Origin: Diphasiastrum complanatum
Lineage: Eukaryota > Streptophyta > Lycopodiopsida > Lycopodiales > Lycopodiaceae
Direction of reading: 5' to 3'
Length of the DNA: 64,000 bases
Assembly: GCA_029204225.1 (NCBI GenBank)
Contig: MU831915.1
Span: forward strand, 33,017-97,016
The translations under genes were made by a program, and so were the position numbers. Each line of letters starts with the position of its first letter. The first letter of the stretch is position 1. Positions 1 through 11,522 of this stretch are shown here, in pieces. The notes beneath the pieces are model-generated. The model was not told the origin of the DNA and did not search any database. It was given only the letters and a program-made list of their open reading frames with translations.

Positions 1-1083
1 TAAGCATAGCTGTCATTGCACTTGATAAATATTGCCGCATCTTCACTTCAAAGAGGTCTTATTGCGTCTCTGGCATGGGTTCGTCTCTTGGTGTAGGTTT
101 AGAAGGGCCACCCATCTCTTCTTGGAGAGGCGCCACTGTGGAGTTCATATGCTCTTTCTTTCTTGACTTGGACCTGGTGCCATCTCGATGCATGCGGGAA
201 CCGTATTCTCGAACCTGCTCCTCTTCGTCCGTCAATGCTCGTAACTCATCAAGGTGGTCGTCCATTATAGTAAGAGGTGTACTTCCAACATATTATCGCC
301 TCTATCCTTTTGATTTTTGAAAACCCTCCCTTCTGTGGCCGGGCCCCACAGCTCTCTTTTCTTCTTTATTAAATCAGCTTCAATGAAAATATCCCCTCCT
401 CAAACTAGCACGCTCACATCACCTGAGAGCCAAGTAGGAACCAGGTCATTTGTGTCCAAGCAAGCACACAACAAACGGAACATACCAACCAAAGCAAACA
501 CAGAGGATCCCTCTCAAGCCACAATCCCCCTTGAGACCAGACGTAGGACCTTTGCCTAGCCGCGCCCACACAAATCTATCACAGAATTAGCCCATGGAGA
601 AACATCCATCCAACCATCTGTGCTTTCAACATTAAGCAGCACATTGCCTCAGTCACGCCCCACCACTTTTTGGTCGATAGCCCTTATAGCTAAACGATCA
701 GTAACTATCCCGCACCAGCAGCTGACCACCCATGCTTTACACCCGAATTCGAGCAGCATCTCTGTATCAATGCTTAACCCATACAGTTCGAATATGTCAC
801 CCCGCACCCCACAAGGCACAGACCGTGCTTTCACCAACCTAATGGCAGCACATTGCCTCATCCATCCTACGTGCAGATGGCGCCAGGCCCGAACCACGGG
901 AACTGACCGTGCTTACACCTCAAGGGCAGCACCTTGCCTCATCAAGTCCCCCGTTCTGTCGATCACCCTGACCGTGGACGCACCCGTGCTTACACTGTGG
1001 GTAGCACCTTGCACAAGGGTTGTCTTGACAAATCCCAAAACGTGGCCATCCCTGTGAGACTTGCGTAGCTGACCGGCTAGTCA
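1..1083 (-). mobile_element. 5' internal region of a minus-strand LTR retrotransposon (runs off the left edge)
   Basis: Reading leftward from the primer-binding site, this stretch should be leader and start of gag. Only one short open frame is suggestive, on the minus strand at 59-265: a charged, Glu/Arg/Lys-rich 68-residue peptide of the sort seen at the start of gypsy gag proteins. The rest (about 300-1080) holds C-rich sequence in which phrases resembling 'accgtgcttacac..gcagcaccttgcctcatc' recur loosely at about 600-1020. No zinc knuckle, protease or RT is present. Assignment rests on the adjacent PBS and LTR, not on a protein hit. Confidence 0.4.
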
Positions 1084-1095
1084 GCTCTAATACCA
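1084..1095 (-). other. Primer-binding site, initiator tRNA-Met type
   Basis: The minus strand reads TGGTATTAGAGC immediately downstream of an LTR end in ..CTACA. It differs by one base from the TGGTATCAGAGC complementary to plant initiator tRNA-Met. It fixes the orientation of the element as minus. Confidence 0.6.
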
Positions 1096-1097
1096 CA

Positions 1098-1740
1098 TGT
1101 AGCGCCGGCGTCTCAAAGGGCGCTGGGACTTGAGCGGTTTCCCCAACACGCGCTTAAGTCTAACATTCATCCATCATGCACTTACGTAAAAGCCAACTCA
1201 GAAACGTAACAAGCTTAACCATTCAGACTTAAGAAAACTGGAATCCCAACCAACCCGAAAGCCAACTCAGAATCCGTCCCCAAAAGGTAACCAAAGGCAA
1301 AGACAAGCCACACATGAAACCCAAGGCATAGTGGTTGCCAAACTGACCAATTGGCATAGCAGCAAGCCACACGTCGGTGACGTGGACCCTTAGGCGCCGA
1401 CGACGCAAAAAGGTTGTAGTAAGGGTCCTTCCACTTGGACCAGTCCCGGAGGCGAAACCGAAATGGTAACCATCCCCAAGGATCAACTTTATTATATCTG
1501 AAAAAGGTTAAATTCATACATAGACTGACCGGCCTCAAGGCCACCAACACGTGTTGGGCATTGTGCCTGGCTCGTGCTGGTAGAGGGAGCTGAGACCTGG
1601 CAACTGGATTCATGGCGCTGGTTGAGCTATCCAAGTTTCTGTCTGCCGGACTCCCCCTATAGTTTTGTTGTGATTCGACGCACCCCCTCTGTCCTGAAAT
1701 ATAGTGCTTTCTGGTAAAGCACGCTTTTTAGGACTTAGTT
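1098..1740 (-). repeat. LTR of the minus-strand element (outer end uncertain)
   Basis: The low-coordinate end (minus-strand ..GCGCTACA, next to the PBS) is clear. The other end is a guess: similarity to a second copy at about 23,730-23,960 continues to about 1735 and includes the shared phrases 'ctcccctatag', 'gtgattcg.cgcaccccc' and 'ctggtaaagcac'. The LTR is GC-richer than its surroundings. The sequence from 1740 to 2000 may still belong to it. Confidence 0.45.
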
Positions 1741-2115
1741 TTTATTTTGTTGATTAAGCCTGGCAAGCCTGGCAGAATTAGTCTGGCTCCCGGACATGGG
1801 TCCCGGGAGCTGTGTCGGTGGCAGAATCAACTTGCTTCCTGACTAGGCCATGACTTGAGCTCCAAAGCTAGCTCATGACTTGTGACTACTTGACTGGCTC
1901 ACCACAGGTCGGAGGCTCAGTCCTTGACGTTCTAACTTGCTCTGGGACCTTAGAGAGTGTCACCCCTTAGAGTCTTACAAGGCACGCTGGGTGCACCCGA
2001 GTCAGCTCTACAACATTGTGGGGGGTGGGGGGGGGATTTGCATTTTGCATTTTGCATTGATTTAAAATTTAGGGTAATATAAGAGTAGATAGTGCTAATA
2101 AAATGAAGATTTAAT

Positions 2116-2138
2116 AGAGAGAGAGAGAGAGAGAGAGA
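2116..2138. repeat. (GA)n microsatellite
   Basis: About 23 bp of uninterrupted AG/GA dinucleotides. The stretch around it, 1740-2660, holds no recognisable gene; a G-rich run lies at about 2020-2036. Confidence 0.9.
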
Positions 2139-2669
2139 ATTTGAAGCTTGCAATAATGGTTCATTTGTGTAATAGACTTATTTTTGAATTGCTAGTGTTT
2201 GAACAAAGATATTCAAAGAAAAGGAAAGAGAGCAAGCGTTGAAAGAGCGAACAAGCTTGCGCTCAATCTTTGAGCTTACCGGTGAGTTTGTGTTCTTTCA
2301 ATTTTTTGATTATTTGAATACGTTACCTAAGATAGTAAAAAGTCAAATGTAATTCATTATTTTCATTTTGTTCAAAGCAGTGTCGTATTTTATCACATCA
2401 CACTAGAAATTAGTTAATATGAAAGAGTGAAATGTAGGTAATTAAAATTCCCAATCCTAGGAGGTGTGTAGTTTTTACTTTAAGTCGAGGTTCTAATCTT
2501 TCCTTGAATGAAAAAATCTACATGCCGCAGGGAGGGAATATGAGGCGACATTCTGAAATAGGACATAACTGCAAGGTTCGGGTATTGTAATTATCACATT
2601 CAATTCTAACTATAAAAGTATTGCAATGAATATAAAAAAAAAAAATTTGAATGCACATGAATTTGAGTA

Positions 2670-3545
2670 TTAATAATCATAAATCATTCTCGTCATTCTC
2701 GTCAAGTCTTGACACTCATCTGAATCTAGGTCTAAGTATAATTGTATATTTTCGATCGTGTCTCTTTGATAATGTGAGCTACCCTCATATTCAACCTCCT
2801 CTTGTTCTAGTTCTATCTCATCCAAACGTGGGGGCCTCAAATTACCCTCAATTTGGCCTTGTACGATTGTAGGAATCTCATCATTTGCAATTGTATCTTC
2901 TTCTTCCGTCATTTCCATATTATTTGGAGCTTGGATGAGTAGTTCATATTCTTCCAAAACCACAAAATTAGGTGGTGGTGTGTCGTATCCAATGTTACAA
3001 TATCTTTTCTTTCAAACACATGTCGTTTTCTTGTATTAAGTTGGATCACATACCACCATCTTGGATCTATTCAATCTGGATGAAATATAAAGTGCCAATG
3101 GATGATATATAATATGCCAAAGAATTAAAAAAATTAAGTTAGTCTTATAAAATCGATACAGAAATAAGATATTAAGAATATTAATGACATTGGGATTGTA
3201 GATTCTCACATGTTCGCAATGTCATGGCAATACTAAATTGTCATGAGAGTCCATTGATATACATTTTGTTGAGTCGATTTAAAAAAACATTGAGTTATCA
3301 TTTCTAATTGTGGCTTGCTTCCACGATAGATGACCTTAAACCATTTTACGTCTAAAATAAAGTATTTGTCGTTAGTCTTGTAATCGACTTCATAAATATG
3401 TTGCAATGTGCCGACATAGTTTAGGTCGTCCGAAACGACATTCACGTCGCTCGCACTACAACGACTATCATGTTGAAAATTGGCCATTATACCACAATCA
3501 TATGTATGTCGCTTGTTGTCAACTCTCTCAACGCGATAATGATGT
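2670..3545 (-). pseudogene. CACTA (En/Spm) transposase-associated remnant with DUF4216-like domain
   Basis: Translating the minus strand from about 3500 gives a segment with the order typical of DUF4216, the domain C-terminal to TNP2-type transposases: a 'YVGTLQHIYEVDY' strand, then 'FILDVKWFKVIYRG' (3350-3420). After a break, another frame reads 'DPRWWYVIQLNT..HVFERKDI' (about 2990-3057), and a third frame gives an acidic tail (2670-2963). The family resemblance is from memory of the domain pattern. At least two frameshifts and several stops separate the pieces. No CACTA terminal repeats were found, so the ends are unknown. It is a broken C-terminal part of a cut-and-paste transposon protein. 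Confidence 0.6.
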
Positions 3546-3672
3546 CTATATGCCCACATGGCAGTGTATGATTTATAGTAAAATACAAAAAAAAAAAAAC
3601 AAAAACAAAAACAAAACAAATTTGTGTAAATTAAAATACTATTTATATATTGAGTAGTACAAAAACAAAACT

Positions 3673-3973
3673 TCACAAAGACAATAATACACTAATCTTC
3701 CATCCACATCCGCGAACAAATTCTCATTCCAATTTGGTCACTTCTTATCTTTTTTCGAATGCTTGTAACATCGTATCAAAAACTCATTCACGAGTGCATT
3801 TTGAAGGTAAAGGCTCCAAAGGTTTCACAAAGACAATACTACACTAATCTTCCATCCACATCCGCGAACAAATTCCCATTCCAATTTGGTCACTTCTTAT
3901 ATGTTTTCGAATGCTTGTAACATCGTATCAAAAACCCATTCACAAGTGCATTTTGAAGGTAAAGGCTCCAAAT
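3673..3973. repeat. 152-bp direct tandem duplication
   Basis: The block starting 'tcacaaagacaat' at 3673 recurs at 3825, and the two copies remain nearly identical (a handful of substitutions such as ctcattc/cccattc) to about 3973. It lies just upstream, in the minus sense, of the CACTA remnant and partly overlaps a minus-strand open frame (3897-4085) rich in Arg/Lys, so it probably duplicates a piece of the decayed transposon. The high identity implies the duplication is younger than the decay. Confidence 0.85.
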
Positions 3974-4372
3974 GTTCGTCGTTCTCCAACATTCTCCTTC
4001 TTCTTTGATTGATATTTCTTCTTCGTTTTGAAGTTATGTTTCTTTCCTTTTTGGCTTCTTCATAACTTGAAATCCACTTTTCCATTTATCCACAATTATA
4101 TAATATGAACGTCTCAAGTTTCTCTTTTAATCGAGATCAAAGTCTCTTTTGCACACCATTTCCTTGTGGTACTTCACCCTTAACACCTTCATCTTCTTCT
4201 TCACATATCATTTTTGGACTTGCAGGATGCAATTGTGAGATTGTTTCGGTGATATAAGTACAAGCCAACCTTCTTTTTCTAGATATATGACACATGGCAT
4301 CAATCTATTGATTGCATGGGCCACATCCTTTGGTTAGGTGTCACATCCCATGTGTAGAGGACAGCTCACACG

Positions 4373-4928
4373 TGTGGAATAAGCTGAAGTAGGCAAGTTT
4401 TGACTTCTAAAAGATTTCCAAGTAGATCTCCATGTAGGAAATTGGACCAAAAGTGCTCAAAATAGAAAGTTTGATCCAAGTGTCAATTTTGCATGATGAA
4501 TCATCACATGACAAAGCACCCTCACACATGTGGGATCAGAGGGATGATCAGTACCACGAGCTCCCACTTTTTGTATATGTAGAGCCACATTTGGCCATAA
4601 TCAGAGAAGCAACACCAATTTTGGTTTTCGAGGCAATTCTTGTCAATTTCATCATTTGTCTTGATTTTTTTTTATAGTTTTGAGTTCCTATCATATTGTA
4701 CTTTGATTTCAGGCTGGAGTCCGTACTTTGACATGTTTTCACACGCGTGAAACCAGCAAGTACAACTCCCCTTCATTTATGATTGTTCTTGTTAGATTTT
4801 CTCATCTAAATTTGATCTAAATTGATCTAAATCTTGTGTAGATTGGTAGATCAATTGTATCTAACATCCAATCACTCTTGTGGATCATTTTAGGATCCAT
4901 TCTTGGTCCAATTTTGCAGATTTCCACA
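4373..4928 (+). repeat. Copia 5' LTR (plus strand)
   Basis: The 556-bp unit begins TGTGGAA and ends TTCCACA, a 7-bp perfect terminal inversion, and is followed directly by a tRNA-Met-type PBS. The palindrome CACACGTGTG straddles its start (4367-4376). The right-hand LTR is missing, so no target-site duplication can be tested. Confidence 0.65.
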
Positions 4929-6627
4929 TGGTATCGGAGCCAAGTACAAGAGGATTTATGAAGATTTGATGGGGTTGATCCAAAACTAAGCCCAAATTAG
5001 CAAGTTTTAAAAACTAGCTAATTTTGATGTGGCGAGTTGGCTAGGATAGGCATACTCAAAATTTATGGACAAAAACTTGTTGTGGGCTTCAGGGGTACTT
5101 TTCACACGTGCTAGAATGTACAGTACCAGTTTTGGAGCCTTATGTTTCAGTTTGATGCTAAATCTCCCAAATTAACAAGTTTGTGGAAACTAGCTAATTT
5201 TGAGGTAGAGAGTTTGAATTGATAGCTAGATTCAATTTTTTTGTACCAAAACTTGTTGTAGGCTATAGGTGTACTTTCCACACGTGTGGGGCCATACACA
5301 ACCTGTTTTGGTTGGGAAAATTCAAATTGATTCATAATTTGACTCATACACCCAAATTTAGAGATTTTTAGTGCAAATTCAAGCTTTTTCTATAGAGATT
5401 CTATTCCTATGATTTGTTCTTGGGTTAGATCATCCAAATAATTTATTTGAAGCTTGATTTCAGGTGCATTAAATGTGTTTCTCTGATTTTTTGAGTACAT
5501 GTCAAAGTTGAGAGAGATATTGCCAAAAATCATAGATTAAGGAGTGATATGCAAGGTGAGAGGTTGAAATCCATTGTACCATCACTCTAGATTTGTTCAA
5601 GAGTGATAGCCTTGCTATGTAGAGGGCAAGATCTAGAAGCTCATTTTGTGTTGGTATTGGTGGAGAGTTTGTCTTCTCCTAGGTGATCAAATCTTTCTAA
5701 GTGGCATTAGCTCTTTGAAGCACAGTATCTTAGTGAAAGAGAAGAATCACAACTTTTGATTTTGAATTTCATTCCAACTCTTAAGAGGTAGAGTCATTGG
5801 TGGAATCCAATAGGGGTGAATGAATTCAATTTATTGAGCAAAAATTGACATAGTATGTATGAAACTCAAAATAGTTCTATTCAACTTTCTTTGTGAGAGT
5901 GTGAGGGTCAATTTGTGATCCCATTGGATGTCTAGAATGAGGAGGAGTCCATATTTGAGTATTCATGCATGGTTGAGATCTTTGTGAATCTCTAGTTGTC
6001 TAATTTTTAAGCTTTGTGAAAAATTATTGACATAGGTTGTTATCAAACTATTACAAATCCATTCCAAATCTCAAGAGTGAGATTCTTTGGGGATTCCAAA
6101 AGGGGTGATTGGATCTTAATTTTATGTGTTTGAATCAAATATACATGTCAAGTTTGAGTGATCTAGTGTAGATCCTATATTTTGTGAAAATTGGTGGTAT
6201 AGTTTGTTGTCAAATCAAATCAAATTCATTCTTAATCTCAAGAGTGAGATTATTTGAGTCAAGAGTGAGTCCAAAAAAAGTGATTAAGTTTGATTTTCAT
6301 GTGTTTGAAACAAAACCCATCTTTTGTTCAATAATCTCAAGTGTTAGTCAAGTGAAAAGGAAAATCTAGGTGTAAATCTTTTCATATCCATTTCAACTCT
6401 CAAAAAAAAGAGTGAGGCCAATAGGAGTTTGGATCTGATTTCTATAGTGATTTGATTCAAAGATTGTGTGCTTTTGTCTTAGTGATCAAAGCAAAGTTTC
6501 CAAGTGACTAGTCATTAGTGTGAAGATTGATTCTTAGGTTTGTGAGCTAGATCTTTTGTAGATCCTTCTAGAGTATTGAATATGTTGAAGTATATTCTCT
6601 TGAGAGTCACAATTACATTTGTGAATC
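4929..6627 (+). mobile_element. Copia PBS and long untranslated leader with internal repeats
   Basis: TGGTATCGGAGCC at 4929 is the PBS. The leader of about 1.7 kb has no convincing coding frame but contains two repeat groups. One is a pair of units near 4985-5115 and 5156-5290, each with 'aactagctaattttga', 'aaacttgttgt.ggct' and a CACACGTG-type palindrome. The other is four looser units near 5788, 6059, 6237 and 6397 with 'ctcaagagtgag' followed by '..ccaa..ggggtgattgga'. The latter resemble decayed tandem copies. Confidence 0.55.
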
Positions 6628-7800
6628 ATGTCACAGGTTTTTATTCACATGGCATCAATAGGTGGCATCCTATTGAAGGCAAGTAAGGATCTTAAGTGCA
6701 ACCTTTGTGGCAAGGGAGGATATTTTTCCTCAAGATGCTACAAAAAGAAGACCAATCCATCCAAGGACAACCAAAGCAAGGGGGCCGAGGTGAAGGATGG
6801 AGCTTCAAGTTTGAAATGCAAATACAAGAAGGAAAAATCCAAGGAAAGGTGTTTCCTTTGTGGAAAGTTGAATGAGGCTTGGAGTCTCACAAGGACTTGC
6901 AAGAATTGTCTTCAAGAGTCCATCACAACACATGTCAAAACTTTTGAGATTTTTTATTTGGAAGTGCATTGTTTGGTTCAAGATGCAAAGGTAGATGTCA
7001 CTTTCATGAAAGTAACTTGGATTTATTTCATGTCCTTGGAGAGTAGTCTGCTTGGAACTTTGGATAAGTTCAAACTTATTGCTATTATCCAAGAGAAATC
7101 AATCAAGAATAAGGAGCAATCACAAAATGAAAATAGTCTCATTTATGCTCTCATGTCAACTTATGAAGAACCATTTTGCTTTGAAGAGATTTTTGTATCT
7201 CAAAGGTGGATTAAGGCAATACTAGCTGAGTGTGATGCCTTAAAATATAGCAAAGCATGTTTTCCTTGTAAACTTACATTGAATATAAAGTCAAGAAAAT
7301 GGAAATGTCTTCATAATGTAGATTCTTTTGTTTTCAATAAGACCATGAATGATGTGTTCATTCATAAAGATGAAAATTGTAAGTTTTCAATCTTGAAGGC
7401 AAGTTGTAAACTTCTTATGAGAATACAGTGAAGCATCCAAAGTGGACACTTATATCCATAAGCAAGTAGTTAGCCTTATTGAGATAGAAATACTTTTTGA
7501 TTTCAATATTAGAAAAATCATGCCAAGTTGTGGTGATTTTTGGACTTATGTTTCTAGTATAAGTAATCTTGATAATCGTAGGAAGTGCATATTGAATGGT
7601 CATGATTGTTGTGATCATTATGAGACATGGAGGTCTCATATTTCCATCAAGAAGGAGCATCATGAAGAGGATCTTAAGGAGTCATCTCAAGGTTCAAGTG
7701 TGCCAAGGATTGAGGAGGAGAGACTTTCACAAGTTGTGATTCCAAAAAGAAACTCAAGAAACATGGTTGAGCCCATGTGGCTCACATTTCAAGGGAAAGA
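6628..7800 (+). pseudogene. Collapsed copia gag-pol remnant (altered zinc knuckle; possible RT start)
   Basis: The 267-residue open frame starting at 6628 has a CX2CX4YX4C motif (CNLCGKGGYFSSRC, residues 25-38): a retroviral zinc knuckle whose histidine is tyrosine. It continues with a Lys-rich segment and a second CxxC. Near residues 173-205 comes 'ALMSTYEEPFCFEEIF..RWIKAILAECDAL', which resembles the start of a copia reverse transcriptase ('EP.SFEEA...W..AM..E..AL'). No protease or integrase lies between them, so the coding region appears to have lost its middle. A second frame, 7442-7790, is Glu/Lys/Ser-rich. The remnant stops abruptly against the LINE near 7800. The RT resemblance is tentative. 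Confidence 0.45.
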
Positions 7801-9235
7801 GGAGCATATCTCATGTGGTGTACATCTCATACTTACTTTTTCCATCACCCACCTCCATCTAGCATGCATGGAGACTCCAAATTCCATCGGTATACCTAGG
7901 AGTCTGAATATAGCCCCTTCCTCAATGTGCATGCAGCCATTTCCCTTGAGGAACTCTGAATCCTTCCCTGATTTTTTTCTGTAGGCCGTCTTTGCATGGT
8001 TGATTTCCTCCTCCGAAGCCAAGCAAAAGGTGTCTAGACTGTCAAATAGCTCTCTCTTTGACTGACCATCATCCTTCATTATGAAGTTTACATCATCCAC
8101 AAAAGCCTGATTGCAAAGCCTGATACTCATCTTCACTTGGATAGGCTGAATTTTCCCCTCCTCTATCTTGCTTCTCACTAGGTAACTCAAGGCCTCCAAG
8201 GCTAGAATGAATAGGTAGGGTCTTAGCGGACAACCATGTCTGATCACCCTCTCAACCTAGAATGTATCAATCAATCTCCCATTGAGTATTGGCTGAGGCG
8301 TCCTTGAGGAGCACTGCAATATAATCTATGAACTGCGATCCTTAGCATGTCTAGTATGAAGCTCCACTCCATTCTGTCATAGGCCTTATACAAGTCAACT
8401 TTCATGAAGATTACCTCCTCCCTTCTCATGTCTGCTAAAGCCAACCCTTCCGAAAGGCTGAAAATGACCTCCTATATGTGTCTTCCTGGGACAAAACTCT
8501 TTTATTCCTCCCTAACCCAGCCAGCAAACCTCGGGTTCATACAATTAGCAAGAGCCTTCGCTAAGATTTTGTACCCCGTGGTGAGCATGGTGATGGGTGT
8601 CCAGTTTCTTATATTCCCTTTTGTCTCTTTTTTGTAAATGAGCTTAATGAGCCCCTGATTCATTTACTTCGGCAGTCCTCCCTTCAAGGTTGACTCCTCT
8701 CATACTTGTAACAATAGGAGTGCCACCTCCTCTCTAAAAGTGAAATAGAACTCAGCTCCAAGCCCATCAATGCCTAGTGACTTACACTTCTTCTGTTCTT
8801 TAATGGCTTGTAAAATCTCCTCTAGGGTAAGGGGTCTTGGGATGTGGTCCATGTGTTGCTTGATTTTGAAAGCTCTAAAAGTCTCCTTGATGGGTCTATC
8901 TCCTTTCCCAGCCCACCACTTCCTGAAGAAGTTTTGAAGGTGCTCAATACTCAAACTCTTCTCTTCTAGCTCTCTAAGCCTGGTTTTTTCTGCCACCAGG
9001 TCAGCCCCTGCATCTTCTTCTCCCTTTCTCACTCTGTCCTCCAGTTCTTCCACCTTACGGTACAACTCTTCTCTTTCTTTTTTTCTCTTGGTAGCGATCT
9101 CCTTCTTAGCTCTGGCCAAAGTACTCTGAGTTATCTTGATGGCATTGATCCATCTCCTTGTGGCTGACCCTCTAACCAGGTATAGTTGTTGCCCCTCCTC
9201 TCCTGGATAAATGAGAAAAGTATAGGTTTGTGATT
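7790..9235 (-). pseudogene. LINE ORF2: reverse transcriptase region, 3'-truncated
   Basis: The minus strand encodes an L1-type RT across broken frames. At 8700-9119 there is a charged helical linker followed by 'KSLGIDGLGAEFY', matching the LINE 'GPDG..AEFYK' motif. At about 8300-8690, with stops, come 'LIYKKETKGNIRNWTPI' and the finger/palm motif 'FMKVDLYKAYDRMEW'. At 7789-8247 comes 'GCPLRPYLFILALEALS', and the catalytic 'FVDD' replaces the usual FADD. The frame ends within the thumb, so the RNase H or C-terminal Cys motif, 3' UTR and poly-A are absent. The junction with the copia remnant lies near 7790-7830. Confidence 0.85.
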
Positions 9236-9900
9236 TCAGAAAGAGAAGTTTCTTTTGCTACTGTACTCCACTGAGGTCCCAATCTCCCTTAGTTGTTCCG
9301 AGATGTATCCTGTGTCAAGATGGGCCATTCTCAAGTGTTCTCCACTCTGCTGATTACTCCATGTGAAGTCCCTGTCTCCCTGGATTTTCATGAGATCCAG
9401 TGCCCTCATCATGGTTAGCCACTCTGCTAACTCCAAGTCTCTTACTTGACTCTCTTTTCTCTTGTATCTATCTAAGTTTTGCTCAACCATGTTGAAATCT
9501 CCTAGCATCACCACATTGCCTCCCATGCCAGCTAACTCCTTCCAGAGAGAGATCTTTTCCATACTGGAGTTTCTTGCATAAATAAAGATGAACTTAACTT
9601 CCCTAAAGTTCTCTTGGAGAGTGACTTGGAGCCAGTCATGCCTCTTACTTTTTTTCACTTTTTCACCGTCTCTCCCAGCCTCCTGTGGATGCCTAGGGCA
9701 AGTCCTCCTACTTTTTTGGATGGTCTGTCCAATGCCATTCATACTCCATGGAGATGAGCTCCATGTTCTTCCTCAGATGTCCTTGATCCACTTTTACTTC
9801 TTGCAGGCAAATCATATTTGGCTGCACCTTGTTAACTCATAGCCAATTTCTCCAAGCCTTGGCCTTCAGCTCCTCCGTCAGGCCTCTGGTGTTTGCTGAA
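9236..9900 (-). pseudogene. LINE ORF2: apurinic-like endonuclease domain
   Basis: The domain would nick target DNA to prime reverse transcription. Visible motifs on the minus strand are 'LVLSANTRGL' near the start, 'MICLQEVKV' holding the catalytic Glu (QE[TV]K), 'VVMLGDFNMVE' (the GDFN motif) and 'FTWSNQQSG'. The first two are in a different frame from the last two, so at least one frameshift lies near 9650-9720. It follows ORF1 directly, with the ORF1 stop at about 9918. Confidence 0.85.
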
Positions 9901-9917
9901 AGAACCAACATAAGTGA

Positions 9918-11405
9918 CTAGTGATGAGTTTTTGACCCCCTCCCCCTGGCTCTCTTGAGTTTTTCCTTTTTTTTTGGTAGTGTTTGAGGAAATCTTGCCT
10001 CTTGGCTCCTCTTGCTCTCTGCTAGCCCATCAGTCGCCATCAGAGAGGATCCTCCTGTAGAGCAAATGTCAACATCAGACAATTTTGTGTGGGTTTGGTC
10101 CCCCTCTTCTCCTTGCAAATTTTTCTCTTTTGAATTTTCAGTCTCCTCGGAACAGTTCTGAGTTTTTTTATTCTCTCCAAATTTACGCAAAGGACAATTG
10201 TACGATCGGTTGCTAGGAGTTTTAAACACTTGTCCTGAGAATTGTTCCGTACTGCCATTCAAGCGTATAGCCTCCGTATGCCCGGGGTGAGTGTTTTTCT
10301 TAGGGCTATCAAAATTGACCATTTTTTGCTCTTTTTTCAAATCTGACTTCGGGGGGGGGGGGCATACGGATGATTGTATTATCCTCTTGAGGGTCAAATT
10401 GGTCTCGGGTGATGGCTCATCTCTCCTGTAGTTTTCTGGTTCCAACTCCCTTAGAAATTCAAAGGCATTAGAGGTGGACAAGGGGGGATCTTTTGGCTGC
10501 TGCCTTGGAGCTTTGTCCTCTTGTTGACCTGTCAGTCCCTCTTGAAGGTGGGCCTTTCCTTTCCTCATGTTTGTGGGGCTTGGTTCAACCACCAGGCCAG
10601 TCTCTGAGTCGTCTTCCTTCTTTTCCTTACCCTTCTGGGCCTCAACAAAGGTGGAGACCCTGTTGAGGTCCCTATGAGCCATGCCACCTCTCATGCTTCT
10701 TTGTCCTCTTCTCCCCCAGTATGTGGTGAATCCCTCATTGTCTTCATCCAGCCAACTCTTTGCCTCCCATTTGCTTGTGTGAAAATCTGCTTGAGGCTCT
10801 TTCTTGGGATTGTTTTTGGGCTTTGTGAGACAGTCTTTCACCAGGTGACCCCTCAATCTGCAATAAAAGCATGCATCTGGCAAGTTCTTTTACAAAACCT
10901 TTACCTGAGCATTGTAGGAAGGACCAACAACTCTAATAGTCTAGGGGGGATCTTTCTCCAAGTCCACCTCAACCAAAACTTGTCGAGACCACCTGGGATT
11001 ATAGCCTTTCTCTTTCTTTTGAGCTATCATCTTTCCAATGGGATTCACCAGATAGTTGAGGTGATACCTCAGATGACAAGGAGTATCCACCAACTCAATC
11101 CACACTGGGACTCTTGTGGGCTTCTTCTTCTTTGGATTGAAACTTGGATCATATTTGAACATAAAAAGTGGGGAGGCCCTGTACATCCAAGGGCCTTCTG
11201 CAAGAACTTTGTTCACACTATCCTCATCTGCCAAAATGAAACAAAAATAGCTCTTTCGCAAAATTTGAATTTTAGTAAGCATAATGCCTCTTCGGGTCCA
11301 TTGAGCAAGGACCCACTTCCTCAGCTCTTCCAAAGGTGGTCTAGGTCCCAGACATAGACCAAGCAGGGCTCTCTTCCGGTAGCTCTCCAAGGCTTGGGCC
11401 TCCAC
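9918..11405 (-). pseudogene. LINE ORF1: DUF4283 domain plus CCHC zinc knuckle
   Basis: ORF1 proteins of plant L1 elements bind the element RNA. The minus strand reads first through a DUF4283-like domain (10,941-11,405) with 'GIMLTKIQILRKSYFCFIL', 'VLAEGPWMYRASPLFMFKYDP' and 'PVWIELVDTPCHLRYHL'. It then reads through an intact CX2CX4HX4C knuckle, 'CFYCRLRGHLVKDC' (about 10,830-10,872), and a long polar tail ending 'SKTHH'. All of this is one reading frame, interrupted by only two in-frame stops (10,941-10,943 and about 10,890). That makes it one of the least damaged proteins in the window. Confidence 0.85.
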
Positions 11406-11522
11406 TTCAGCTAGTAATGAGACTACAGGCTCCTATGGGGTAGAAAGATGTGGTGCTTCTTGAACTTGTACTTGTTCTTTCCATGGGGTAAACCCTGGTG
11501 GAAAGCTCCCATCACTAGCTAC

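Noticed and set aside
1950-2153. Minus-strand frame with a Ser-Leu run at 2.1 kb
   Set aside because: Produced by the (GA)n repeat.
3673-6480. Repeat arrays considered as CRISPR
   Set aside because: Units are long, diverged and without uniform spacers, and the DNA is plant nuclear.
8404-10500. Plus-strand frames over the LINE
   Set aside because: Shadows of the minus-strand ORF1/ORF2, whose motifs are clear.
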